Shown in pieces: positions 33,559-46,500 of a stretch of 64,000 bases of DNA. The notes beneath the pieces are model-generated. The model did not search any database. It was not told where the DNA came from and saw only the letters and a list, made by a program, of their open reading frames with translations. Position 1 is the stretch's first letter, and each line of letters opens with the position of its first letter. Origin of the DNA: Oegoconia quadripuncta (taxonomy: Eukaryota > Arthropoda > Insecta > Lepidoptera > Autostichidae); contig OX438759.1 of assembly GCA_949316235.1 (NCBI GenBank), positions 15,034,618 through 15,098,617 on the forward strand, written 5' to 3'. Position numbers and translations under genes: made by a program.

Positions 33559-33778
33559 ATGACGACCGATTGGTGTAGTGGATAGTGACCCTATCAGCGA
33601 AACCAACGGTTGCGGGTTCGAATCCCGCGAGCGGTAAATGTTTATGTGATGAATACGAACATTTATTCCCGAATCTTGGATGTTTATATAAATATTTATG
33701 TATGTTTATCCGTTATCTAGTATCCATAGCACAAGCTTTGCTTAGTTTGGGACTGGATGATTGGTGAAAATGGCCGAA
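33559..33778 (+). mobile_element. tRNA-derived SINE (family A), full length
   Basis: Its A box is gattggtgtagtggatagtg, its B box gggttcgaatcccgcg, then gaacatttattcccgaatc and tatccatagcacaagctttg. Its 3' tail has grown into the pentanucleotide array that follows. Confidence 0.9.
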
Positions 33779-34147
33779 ATATTATATTATATTATATTAT
33801 ATTATATTATATTATATTATATTATATTATATTATATTATATTATATTATATTATATTATATTATATTATATTATATTATATTATATTATATTATATTAT
33901 ATTATATTATATTATATTATATTATATTATATTATATTATATTATATTATATTATATTATATTATATTATATTATATTATATTATATTATATTATATTAT
34001 ATTATATTATATTATATTATATTATATTATATTATATTATATTATATTATATTATATTATATTATATTATATTATATTATATTATATTATATTATATTAT
34101 ATTATATTATATTATATTATATTATATTATATTATATTATATTATAT
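33779..34147. repeat. Pentanucleotide microsatellite (attat)n, about 74 perfect copies
   Basis: 369 bp of uninterrupted 5-bp units directly at the 3' tail of a SINE. The long frames read through it (repeats of Tyr-Tyr-Ile-Ile-Leu) are a by-product: a 5-bp unit with no stop stays open and gives a five-residue repeat. They are not genes. Confidence 0.98.
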
Positions 34148-34149
34148 AT

Positions 34150-36450
34150 AGTCCAGCCGAATGAGCAGGAGAAATATTATCTCGCGCGACTTATACGTTT
34201 GTCATGCATATAATAACGTGCAGGATTGTTATTTACATGTCCTTGACAGAGCCAATTAGTGTGCAATGAGAGGACTAATTAATAACTCATTCGAAGTTTT
34301 TCAACGTTAAATCTGTTCAACCCTGAGGTGTTGATAGATGCAGCTATTGGCTGTATAGTCGACGCTGCTAAGATTCATATTCAATAACAGAACGTTATTG
34401 TTGCTTACTCTTCACTGTTTTGACTAAAGAAGTACGAATTGCGCCCGCCACTATCTAATAGCATTGTTGTATAATGTATATATTTGTAGCATCTTGTGGC
34501 GAGCAATAAACTTTATGACGCATAAGTAATGCTTACATAACGTGCTTGAACGTAATGTTTGGTACATTAGACATATTACAGAGCAAAAACAAAGAGGAGG
34601 CGGTGTATACCTAGGAGTGTGTCCCGGGATTCCAAATGAGCTCTTAAACTCAAACAGTGGGTACGTTCGAACTGTATCGCTTGTTGTATTCACGCGAGTT
34701 GCGATAGACTCCGATCGGTAAAAAAAAAATTGAAATATCTGCAAAACGACGAATAAACGATGTATTTTTTCTTTTAAAAAATCTGTGGCAGATCCAGGCC
34801 TTGCAGGAGGGCGCCGCGTCCCCCTCCCCTTGGTCTATTATAAAATGTGTATAGACTGCCTCCTCTTTGTTTTTACTCTTATGGTGGTTGTTTGAGGAAT
34901 TAAGCTTCAAACATTCAGTGAATTCCGCAAGACTTATTAATGAACGAGTACATGACACTTCCAGCAGTGAAGTGGTGGCACGCACCGTTCGCACTTTTAT
35001 GATAAAATATATTATATGCTTTGGAAATACAGAGACTGTAACTTAACCAAATTGTGTAATTCAAATAAATATCACTAGATGGTGTTGTTTTAAATCATTT
35101 GAAGAGAGAATTATTATTAAGAGAAGACGAGTTTATTCAATGTAAAGAAATTCATTCCGTGAGATATATAATACTTATTTTTTATATCTTCTGTGCCTGA
35201 TGCGCTAGCAAAATGATTTTAATATTTAATTCAGGCTGAGAAGTATAAAGTACTTGCGAAATGAATTTCAGTACATTTAATAAAGGCTTCTTCAAGTAAT
35301 TCTTCAAATTTCACTTCAAATAGTCTTGTAAAAAAATAAAAAATAAAGTTTTTTTTTTATGTAAGAGGGCGGCAAACGAGCATGCGGGTCACCTGATGGA
35401 AAGCAATCACCGCCGCCCATGGACACCCGCAACTCCAAAAGGGTCACAGATGCGTTGCCGGCCTTTGAGGAAGGTGTAGGCTCGTTTCTTGAATGTTTTT
35501 TTGTTCAATTTAATACAAATTACGCCATTTTTACTAATTTGAACAAAACATTATTACTTTACTATTGACACTAATTTCAATGATATCATTAAATTATTTG
35601 TATCTCTGCTCCGAATTTCACACAGTAACTACATCGCTCGCGACCATTACTACCTCCATATAGGGATGGAGAACAAATTTTTTTATGGTACAGTTGTTTT
35701 TTTTTTTGGCGATTTCATAATTGCTCCCATAAGGAAGGTTGTTCGTATTCAAGGCTACTCTCACCCCTTAAAGTATCTAAACTGACTAAAACTTCACACA
35801 GTGTTCTCATAAGATATTAATTACATCTGGATTTACTTGCAAAAGTATATAAGGATCTCTCAATCGGAAAGTTAGATAACTTGATGATTGACTACAAATA
35901 AAGCTGAATCTGAATGAAAATGACGCCGACACACGACGTGAATCTAATGATTCGGTGCAGAATTGATTAATTTATACGAAAATTTACACAACGATTTTTT
36001 ATACAACTTTATACAATTCTCCGATAATATTCTGTTAACAATGAACTATAATATCTATAAATTTAACCTAGCGGACATTTGCCTATATTGAACCTATTAA
36101 TTTTTCTTATTGTACAAAATTTAAATTGAAACACAGTGGTTCGTGTTCTTATATCTTAAATCTATAAATCTGTCACAGTCAACACATTTCTGATGACTGA
36201 TGTCGGTTGCCTGTGATACAACTCACCATGATTGTTAATATGATAAGGAGCGTATACACCGGTAGCATGGTTGTGAGTGTGAATTAACTCACGGCGCGCT
36301 TGCTTTCCGTGGGCAGATGAAATCATAACGCTAGCGCAGGCGAATGGTTTATCTTTGGTCAATTCCGTGAAGCTCACGATCCCTTAGTAACCCGTAACGA
36401 TACCCATGGGAAGACTCGTTGGTATTTTTATCAGCGCCAACAAAACTTCA
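34150..36450. other. Intergenic DNA, repeats only
   Basis: One dispersed repeat is at 35350-35490. No gene evidence: the minus-strand frames at 34451-34744 and 34650-34994 overlap, lack motifs and have no splice support. Confidence 0.5.
35350..35490. repeat. Common lepidopteran interspersed repeat
   Basis: After a T-run: gagggcggcaaacgagcatg, cgggtcacctgatgg, aagcaatcaccgccgcccat, cagatgcgttgccggccttt and gaggaaggtgtaggctcgtt. I know this block order from many lepidopteran genomes as a transposon-derived repeat. It is non-coding here. Confidence 0.65.
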
Positions 36451-36455
36451 TAATA

Positions 36456-36888
36456 CAGGGTGAATTTGAATTCGTGTTTATTCTTGTATACTTGTGACTC
36501 CACTCCTGATTACGAACAACTTACCATAGCAATTTCGATTTTCGATCGAATATTCGATTCGATCGAAAATCGAATCGAATATTCGATCAAAATATTTTCG
36601 ATTACCCATACAAAGTAAACCATTCTCAAAGCGCCTTAGTATAAAAGTCCAATAATTTTCGGCTGAATTCGGCTATGGTTACTAGTGGAAAGTTGTTCGT
36701 AATCAGTAGTGGAGTTACCAGCCGAAAATTGTTGGACTTCCATACTAAAGGTGGTTCCAGAATGGTTTATTTTGTATAATCGAAATATATTTTTGATCGA
36801 ATTCGACTATTGTTCCTTGGGGATAGTTGTACGTAAACAGGAGTGGAATCACCAGTAAACAAGAATTACACGATTCAAATTCACCCTG
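36456..36888. mobile_element. Fold-back MITE, 433 bp, Tc1/mariner-like TA duplication
   Basis: Termini cagggtgaatttgaat... and their inverse are flanked by TA at 36454-36455 and 36889-36890. The inverted arms extend about 70 bp. Inside, a second pair of arms (agtccaataattttcggct and its inverse, about 36646-36742) and an attcgat/atcgaat palindromic cluster pair in turn. Almost the whole element can fold into one hairpin. Confidence 0.85.
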
Positions 36889-37445
36889 TAGATTAGGTTC
36901 ATTGTGACATTTCGTATCTACACCGTTTGACTCAATGTTCATACCGCTCGAATGTTAGCTGTCGAATGCTCATTATACGTGCGAATGCTACCGATGGAAA
37001 CGCTGCTTTAGAGCTACATCTACACGCACCTCCGCATATGTCCATCCTACTCCCGTCCGCAATGAAACACCAACAGATTCGGCATAAAACAGATGCTATT
37101 CCGATCTCAACGTTTCGCTTGCCGGCGGAATCGAGATAAATTGGTGCGGAAATGAAAGATGAATAAATTTAACGTAATTATTAACAATATTGTCTTCACT
37201 TTCCAATATAAAGATAGAACTGTAAAATTCAATTTATCAAACTTTGTCCGCGCTCTTATATTTTTGCAGATACGTTTCACATAAAAATTAGATCAAATCC
37301 TCATTATTGCTGTATAAATCTCATTCACGACTTTAAATTAAGGTAAGTGATACATGTCCGAATATGATTTATGTCTTATTGTAAAAGATTATGGAAAAAG
37401 ACCTCATTACCGTCTAAAAACGAAACAAGGAATGGCAACTGATCC

Positions 37446-37675
37446 TGCCCTTTTTTCACGGCCACCCTTTTCGTTAGCGCTTCATCTCAATCACACCTGA
37501 TTTTTAAACGACTTCAAAAAAGGAGGAGGTTCTGTATTCGGGACGTATTTTAAGTGAAGATGAGGCCTAGCATGTCAGCGCGTTTACCCGGACCCCCCAA
37601 TTATTTGGGGGACTGGCTATCTTATATGAAAAACCGGAACACAACAACAAGGCTGCTTGGCAGCAAACTTAGATA
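37446..37675 (-). mobile_element. SINE family B, minus strand, with a small insertion
   Basis: It contains tctcaatcacacctgattt, gaagatgaggcc, cccggaccccccaa and ggctatcttat in the family-B order. At about 37497-37540 it carries aaacgacttcaaaaaaggag, the start of the element type seen at 56522, so it is a nested insertion or a chimera. Confidence 0.6.
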
Positions 37676-37857
37676 ATTGGTTGTGTTTGTCTGCAGAAAT
37701 AGGATTGAAGGGCCTAATGTTGATATATTCAGTTGACGACAAGAAATATAAAATTAATTGGAAATGAGGCACAAATACCAATCCAAATACCATATAGGTA
37801 ATGCATTGCATTTCTCAAAAGATTGAACCTAACGTGCGGTTAAAAGCAGAAAATATT

Positions 37858-37995
37858 GGTACCATTCACACCTGACTGAAGGGGCATTTTTCACTGAAAC
37901 ATAAGACACAAGTTTGCGACCAGTGAAATAGAGAAACACATTCAAGCCAGTGAAAAATGCACTCCGACGTTAGGCCGTCAGGTGTATATCGTACC
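37858..37995. mobile_element. Small fold-back MITE, 138 bp
   Basis: The left arm ggtaccattcacacctgac...gcatttttcactg pairs with the right arm cagtgaaaaatgc...gtcaggtgtatatcgtacc. The loop is about 60 bp. Confidence 0.75.
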
Positions 37996-38206
37996 ACTAT
38001 TGTCACGTATATTGTCAACGCCACCTTTTTGTGTTCTCTGACTACACGTCATAACAGGGTTTCCACAGGCGAGTCTCTCGCGACGAACTGTCTCGCTATC
38101 AAAATCAGTATCTAGTAGATACAAATCAATATCCACTCGGGCGATATCATGAGTGGCACGCGTGTAAAACGTCACCGGTTCGCACCCATACAACTATGCA
38201 TGAAGT

Positions 38207-38992
38207 AGAATGTTTCACACAATGGAAAATTTCAAGGGGTATATTCGCAGAGTTAATTATTGAAAATTGAAATCGGGCAATTGTTTTAGTAACTTAAGTC
38301 ACATAATAGTACTTAATTTCAACAACATTACTTCAAGCATAACTGAGAAAAACAGGAATTTAAGTAATTTTAGAGAGATTATATATTCATGTTTTGGAAA
38401 CGGCCAATAGGTCAGAAATACGATCAATAATGATTATTAATTTTTCAGTAATGACTCATATCAGTACTGAAAAATCATATCACTATAGGTTTTACACAAA
38501 ACGAACCTCATTCGGTTCAATTAGAATTTGATGTTTCAGCCTCTTAAGACGTGGTCATTACTCCACCGGCGAGAGCATAGTTTTTAAATTGAAGAAGAAT
38601 ATTTTATATTTTATCGCAATCGGTCGTCTTTAAAGCGATCAACAATTACTACCAGTGTCCGGTTGTGCGGATAAAACACACTGAAATGCTGCTAAATGTT
38701 TGAATTTTGAATGTTATATTTTTTTGTGCGTAACCCGCGCAAAGGATGTGTAGGAGAAAACTTTCACCAAAACACAGAATATACAGATTATAATACTGTT
38801 CAAGTCAAAGCCATGCGAGTAGTCACGCATAGATGTCGATCATCTATACGTGACTACCCGCGTGGCTTGTCCGTGGAAATATTGAATTTTGAGCCCACGG
38901 ACGTTAGCACCCTGTTAAGAGCTCTAAGCACATGAATCGCGTTCAGTTGAACATACCCATTGAAATTTTCCATTGTGTGAAACATTCTACAG
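38207..38992. repeat. Inverted repeat with arms of about 40 bp and an internal hairpin
   Basis: agaatgtttcacacaatgga... at about 38207-38245 is the inverse of ...tccattgtgtgaaacattct at about 38952-38992. A second hairpin, gtagtcacgcatagatg and its near-inverse, lies at 38819-38857. About 38545-38600 carries the cgtggtcattactccacc block shared with the MITE at 26810. This is probably a degraded fold-back element. Confidence 0.6.
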
Positions 38993-39332
38993 CCGTAGCA
39001 GAGTGGGATCACATCTAGAGACCCACCTCGTTCCCTTGGTAGAAATTTAGGATATTTACAAGCTGCACAGCTTAATTGTTGAATGACTGCATCGAACCGC
39101 GACACTTGTTAACGCTTCCACATTGTGCCGCCAACAGCACGCAGCGAAATATCGAAATAAATATTGTGGCATTGGTTCGTGGATTCGGTTTTTAGAATAT
39201 GAATTGTGATATTTATTTATTATGCAACATCCAAACTCAACACAGTTACTGTGAGTTGTTCATAACAGATATTGCTTTAAAGACTAAATAATAATTGTAT
39301 AGAAGTGAAACAGACACAAAAGGCGCACTAAG

Positions 39333-39545
39333 CGGTTCGATTCTTCATTCATAATGCGAACAGCCAAGGCATGGAACTCCGTTCCGGCGTCAGTCTTTCC
39401 TGAATCCTACAACCTTGGGATCTCCAAGAGCAGGGTGAATAGGCATCTACTGAGATCGCGTGCTTCATCTTCGGCCACATCGTCACTTTCCATCAGGTGG
39501 GATTGTGGTCAAATGCGTATCCAGTTAACCATAAAAAAATATATA
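39333..39545 (+). mobile_element. 5'-truncated non-LTR element, C-terminal coding piece
   Basis: It encodes RTAKAWNSVPASVFPESYNL, SKSRVNRHL and then a 3' UTR with catcaggtgggattgtggtc, matching the minus-strand copy at 15322-15552. It is open for 78 codons but is only a fragment. Confidence 0.75.
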
Positions 39546-39808
39546 TGGTTCCACGAAATAGAACCCGCGGTGGGCGGGGCGTACTCGTAAAATAGGGGCA
39601 GCGCGCGCGCCAATTCGCTGACACTCGAGTGTCGGTCTGACCTTGGCGCGACCAATCGCGTGCGAGCTTTGTCTATGAGAGAGTGGGAGTGCTTTGTTGA
39701 ATTGCTGTTAGTTTGTTTGCGTAAATGGAATCAAACTGATAGCGTTGTTTGTACGTTACTCTTATACAATTTTTATTCGTAGTTTAGAGGTGTGGTTAAG
39801 GCACGTAA

Positions 39809-40075
39809 CAAGAATAGAACCAGCCCGTTCTTCCCGTGGGTGTCGTAAAGGGCGACTATGGGACTTTCCACCAAAAAAAATATATAGATATGCACGTTTT
39901 AACGGCGCTAGACTCACCTAATGTCACGAGTGTAAATCTATATTTCAAACGGTGAAACGTGGGTGTTTTTTCTAGCATTAAACTTTTAATGTTTGGAGCA
40001 CCCAACCGTTAATGTTTGGAGCACCCAACCGTTAATGTTTGGGATATCTCTGACCATCCCATTTGCGCTCTTGCG
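39809..40075 (+). repeat. Dispersed repeat family C, copy 2, with local triplication
   Basis: It has the same block order as 18409. The segment aatgtttggagcacccaacc is repeated in tandem (about 39989, 40012, 40034), giving three partial copies. Confidence 0.65.
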
Positions 40076-40512
40076 CTGGTTCATGCATAAATATTAGCTT
40101 TTCGGGGTCGGTACGGTACCGACTAGATCCAGGGCAAGTTATGCGAACAGTATCTATATACTGTGACCTATGTCAAGACCTGCACTAAGCAGCTCACTAC
40201 CGTCACGTATCACACACGTTCCGGTCAAGGCACGGACTATAACGGGGTATAATGGTATACCGAGTAACTCATTTCCAAAGAACGTTTCGACGCCGAATAA
40301 CGAGTACATTGCGGATTTCGTTCACGACCACGATTTTTAATAACAACTAAAACACGCAATGTGTTCGGTGTTCGACGAACCGTTCTTCTGAGAAGTGTAA
40401 TGGATTGATAACGGTCAGTTAGGGTCCGATATATTAAAATAAGGCATGTAAATAATTTGGAACCTGAAAACCTCATACTGTTAAGCTGTAGTTTCCAGAT
40501 ATGGAGGTAATG

Positions 40513-43500
40513 TTACTTCCTCCTCGTGCTGAGCTGATGCTTGAGGTGTTGGATCTCGTCGTGCTGCCTCGTCAGCTGCTCGTTCAGACCCGCCACGTGT
40601 TCCGTCAGCACCGACATCTGTTCCTCGTAGTTGTGGGACGTGGAATGTAGCTCTTCCTCCTGCACCATAGGCAAATGTAGTTTTTTTAACTTGATAAAAT
40701 ATTGGTCTGCTCTCAATGGCCTGGAGCAGGCGTCATTCATTAAAAAATAATTTTATTGAAATATCACATTTATGCACGATCCTTGTAGTTATACTACTAA
40801 AACCAACAAATTCAATTATAAGACTTTTATCATTCTGGAATTTTCTTTTTGCTGTTAATGCATAAATTTTTGTTTTGTACCTTTTGTATGGGATAGCTTA
40901 AAAGAAGTGCAGAATTTGAAAGTCAAAGAATTGTTGCGAATTCAGGTACCGTTATGTTTCTGCTTGTAGGCTTTTATCATTCCTTAATTAGATAAGTTAT
41001 TATTATTATTAAGAGCCCATAGTGTCCCACTGCTGGGCAAAGACCTCCTTCATCTGTTTCCAGTCCTTTTTGTTCTTAGCGAGCACAAACCGTCCCTTAT
41101 TAAAACTGTCAAGCTCGTCTCTCCATCGTTTTTGCGGTCTGCCACGTTTGCGTCTGGCGGTTGTAGGAGTCCAAATAGTGGACGCATTTGCCCACAACTC
41201 GCACGGCATGCGGCCCACGTGACCCGCCCAGTTCCACTTGATAAAATATTGGTCTGCTCTCAATGGCCTGGAGCAGGCGTGTTTTCCTTAATTAGATAAA
41301 TAATTAAGGAAAAAATATAACCCCATTTTTTTATATCCGGAATCTACACCTGCTTCTGACGTTTGGTCAAGTAACTTCAAACTTCAAGCATTTATTTCAA
41401 CGTAAGATACATGATATCATTTGTTGAATGTCAATTTAAATCTACTGGAAATAAAAAAAGTTTATTGCATTTATCTGTCAGTTGGTATGTCCAAGCTACT
41501 ACCACTTCGGAAAGGGAATTCATCTGTGGGAAAAGAAGCGGCGCAAGAAACCCACAGGATCGTTGTTGTTCTTTTTTTTTAAAATAAAGTATATAACTAA
41601 TACAATTTTATAATTTTGGGGAGCTGGTCGAAGTACACCAAGCGTGTTTGTCATTCAGGTAGTCACTAATTTTATAATAACCCTTTTTTGCTAATGTTAT
41701 TTTGACATAATCTTTCAGATATTTCAGATATCAGGTATACAATAAATGACCTTGTATATCTGTAAATACTCGTTGTCTTTCGTTACCACCGCTCGCCTAA
41801 TTTGGCGTGTTTTTGCACAGAGAAAATTCTCTGTGCAAAAACATGCCAAATGTAATTTAATTAATTTAGTACCAAATAAAATATAAGAGGTATACTGACC
41901 AGTCTGCTAATCGTGCTATGCTTATCGTTGAGCGCATGCGTGTCCGACTGCCTGTCTCGCTCCATCTCCTCGAAACGCAGTCGCAGCATCTCGCACTGAG
42001 GGACAAAGAATTACACACGGTAGTACAGATGGTAAGCTGTTAAACAGCACTGGTAGACTACTTTTGATTACTTTATGCAAAGTAGTACAGTACTATACAT
42101 TCGAGTATTCCTGCCAAAATCCTAAATATCCTCTTAGAATCGAAGTGCATTAAGGGCATACATAGAGAGGTGTGACCGCCTCCGTGGCTCAATGTAAACA
42201 ACATTGGGTTTAGGATTCGGAGGTCGCGGGTTCAATCCCCAGCGGGGTATATGGTAATCGGTTTGATTGGTAGTAGGGCATTTTAAAAAATGTCCGCCTG
42301 GCTAGCTACCACCATCTTAACTAAATCTGCCATCAAGCAGCAATGTTAATAGCATTGTTGTGTTCCGGTTGTCAGAGATAAGATAGCCAGTCCCCCAAAT
42401 GTGTTGGGGTTTCCGGGTCAGTACGCTTCCACCTTCGACCTCATCTTTACATAACATCAGGTGTGATTGAGGTCAAGTACGAACCCAACGTGCGTAAAAA
42501 AAAAAGTGTATCAAAGGGCTATCATGTACTTTTACAGTTCTCTCTATCGATCACATCGGTTGGGTTATTTCTTGTTCAACAATTTTGTTTACGGAAGGCG
42601 ATAACGTATAAACTACATAATAGATAATACATAATAAGTTTTTTACAAAAGGTTATTACAAATTTTTTGACATTTAGATAATAAGCAAGCATAGACATGA
42701 ATCGATGATATTCAGTCTGTTGATTATTTTTTATTATTATTATTTTGTAGAAATACAAATTGTAACTCATATTTAAAAAGATAATCCAATTGCCAATTTT
42801 TTTGAGGTTAAATTTATCAAATTACAAGTGTTGACATCGGGACCACTGAATCCCGGATGGGGTGTCAAAGCAGTACAATACAAATACACTTTATTGCATA
42901 ACAGAAAAAGAAAATACAGTTTAATTTACAAAGAAAACTGACTCACCTCTTTGACATAATGTTCAGTCTTGCTCGTCAACTCATCTCTTTCAGACTTCAG
43001 CTCGCTAATCTTATTCCTAAAGTACTCTTTCATCCTATCCTCCCTCATCTGGACCTCTTGGCTCAGGAGGAACGGCACCTCAAGACTCCCAAGGAGACCG
43101 GTTACTCTGCCTTCACCATCTATCGAGGTCTCATTAAAGTTGTTAAAGTCACCAGAGTCGTGGCCATCACTTCGTCTCTTCTGAGAGGCGGCCACATATT
43201 TGCTTACTTCTAATTTAAGGCTCTCCCTCTCCATTAGGAGTAGCTCATACTCCATTCTTAGTTTTTGGTTCTCCTAAAACAATTTTGTATAAATTTAATT
43301 TAGGTACTTCCATAGAATAAAGCAGAAAAGCTCAGAATAAATGCATGACTGACATGACATGACAGATTCTGATATGCCTTCTCTAAACTATTAAAACCTA
43401 AAACATGTTTTAGACTGGTACAGTCGGCAACACAATTAAGGTAGCAGGGTTTATTTATAAATATATGTAAGACAAAGTCTAAAGGGAAATTAAATTAGAA

Positions 43501-46500
43501 TAGAACCAACCCGTCTCTTTGCGTGGGAATCGTTAAAAGCGACTGAGGGACTTTCCATGAATAAAAATCTATAGTTTTGCACGTTTCCCTGCACTGTCAC
43601 CTGTGCATTTCTGTATATTTCATAAGATGTTGTTGAACTCTATTGTTTGGAATATCTCTGACCACCTCATTTGGGACATTATGTATGTATATTTAGCAAT
43701 TTCTTTAATATATTTGATTTAATGATCTGATATAATTGACATTATGCTATTTAAGTGTAACTAAAATTTATCTATCAAAGGATATAAACCAATTAAAATG
43801 TAAAGGAAAATATAACAAAATCCAACCAAGACCCTCCACACAATCATCACTATCATCAAAGTTTTAACCTGCTACCTTAACTGTGTTTCCGACTGTACCA
43901 TCGCGTCTTGTTATTCTAGAAAGAAAGTAACAGCACTTGAAAACTGATTTTAGTTTAGTTTAGAAAATGATATTTATACTTGTGTTAGTAAACCCCGTTG
44001 GTCCATAACAAAATTGATAAAAATATAGCTCAAGAATTTATCTTTATGAATTTCAAGTAACATTTAGTGGCTTCATTTAGTTGAGATGCTTGTGAACCCT
44101 GATTCCTTATAGTCAAAGATTGTCAAAATCAAATAGGCATATGGAGCAAAAAGCGCCAAGAATTAAAACTAAGTGATCTACGTCTGAATACACAAACGCT
44201 TCTAGCTTTTGGAGTCCCATAAATATTATACTGTTCTTTATGAGTATGAGTATATATGAATATGAGTATGGCACTGAAAGTGAGGCAAGATTGTCAGACA
44301 GCCCCTTCTGGTGACGTGTGAGCGTAAGCAACATTCACCAATAAATTCACAAAAAGCAACTAGTACTCTAGTACCACTTCAAACATATGCATACCTAATA
44401 CACAATACACATACAATGAACATACATTTAATCTATTTAGTCCATATTATACAATTGCAGAAATCATACACAATTACCCAATTATGTTCATATTTAAATC
44501 TTGTTATTATTAAGATTTCTAGGAAGTCACACATTAATAAATTAATATTTGTTTTTGATAACAAAACACGTAAATTGTTTCTACAATAAATCAAACTTAT
44601 TAGGGAATTTAAACTCCTTACCTGTTCTAATGTAAGAGCTTTCAGACTTAGCTGCTCATTGATATTCATGTCATCTACAGAACTAAGGGCATCTTCACTT
44701 CCAACCTAAAAGATATGAGTTAAAATGCTGAATTTGTCATATAAATAAAGAATTCAAACGTTATTACATATAGGACAAAATCCTGCAACAGTTGAACTAT
44801 GAGAAGCTTGAATTTGGAATTAGATAGCCCCGCTTGGAGCTTAAGCACCATTAGCAAAAGTCACGTTTTTTTTTTCTTCCGAGTACAAACAACACAAGTT
44901 ATGAAACCCAATGTGCCTCACCAATTAAATGACAAATGTGTCAACACACAAAACAAAGTACAAAATAATAAGTTACATTTAGATGCATGTTCAAGATTAT
45001 TTCAAATGGTTCATGGAATGAAATGCCAACATATCTACTTAGTTGAATCACTATAATAAAAATTGAGTAAAATGGCTTAGAAGCACCTTATATTGGGGTT
45101 CTTTCTCCTTAAAGACGGTGCTGTTTGTGTTTAAGCCAATAAGTCAAAACAACCACTTCTCATTTAACAACTCCATTTGGAACAAAGATATGGTGACACA
45201 AGAAAATGATCCAAAGTCACAGAAATTTTAAGAATAGCTATCTACAATTAGCTATTGACAATTAATGAATAACATTACCAAGCTTCCAGCTTCAGATATG
45301 AAGTCTCCATTACAACTGGTTGCTAGACTACTTGATGGCCCTTGGTGGACTTTATTGGGTGTGCCTCCTGGCCTCTCCTTCTGACTCTCTTCTAGTGCAA
45401 ACTGTAAGTCCTGGTTCTTATTCCTTAACTTGGCTATCTCACACTTGTATTTGCTGTCACTTTCACTAATATGCCTCTGATAGTCCTCCAAGGAGGCCTT
45501 CAACTGGGACACTTCAAATGTTTTGTCTGAAAGCTAGCAAAGTATAGATATAAATACAAAAATTTAAGTAAAAAAAGATGAATTTATCCCATAGAATTAC
45601 TTTCAGTAAAACAGAGGAGGCAGATTCTTGTTTTACAATCACTGTTCATCCAAAATACATGCCATTTGGGGGTTAGGAATTTTTAGACGGCTGATTGGTC
45701 TAATGGATGAATAACAAATGACTCTTACTTCTAAACCAAAGGCTACAGGTTTGAATCTCTCTAAAGGTAAATATTTGTGTGTTGAATTTAATTAGTTGTC
45801 AGAGATAAATATTTATGTATGGTTATCCATTATCTAGTATCAATAGTACAGACTGCTTATTTTGAGACTAGATATTTGGGATAAATTTTGAAATATATTG
45901 TTATTATTATTAAGTCCTTACTATGAGTTATGCCATTTTGGCACTCAGTGTGTTAATTCAATGCTTTGGTTTCAAGTGGGTAATTTGAGGTTGACACAGA
46001 ATATCAATTTATAGCCAAACAAATCATTGTAATTTGAAAGAGCTTACCTGTGAGGCATACTGGGCATTTTCAATGATTTTCTTCTGCAGTTCCTCCTGCA
46101 ATAATCCAGAGTCCAGCGGTGCATTGCTACCACTGGCAACAACCGGCTTATCATCTCCTTTGCTTTTAGATTTTTTTGTTAATTTCAACTAAAACAATAT
46201 AACATATTAGATTTATTTGAACAACCTTTGTGTTTTCCATAACTGTGTTTATGGATAAAAATGTATGTGACATCATCATCAACAGTTTGTGTCTGTTCAT
46301 TGTTGGACATAGGCTTTCTCCAAGGCAAACTACTGCCACCTTCAGAAGAGATCCTACTACTCAATTAATTAAATTCTAGCTTTAATAAATTCAAAGCTAT
46401 AAAATTATTGTTCTTTTACCCGATATCTGCAACACTGGGAGATTGATAATGTTAGAAAAGGCAATGAATCTATGGGTAGGTAAATTACAGTTAGTTATGT

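Noticed and set aside
33757..34213. Two long overlapping open frames of Tyr/Ile/Leu repeats
   Set aside because: They are translations of the (attat)n microsatellite, which has no stop in these frames; not genes.
40660..40740. In-frame extension upstream of the last PPP1R21 exon beginning MNDACSRPLRADQ
   Set aside because: It is intron plus the 42-bp repeat; the acceptor atggtgcag at 40661-40669 and alignment to the vertebrate C-terminus place the exon start at 40659.
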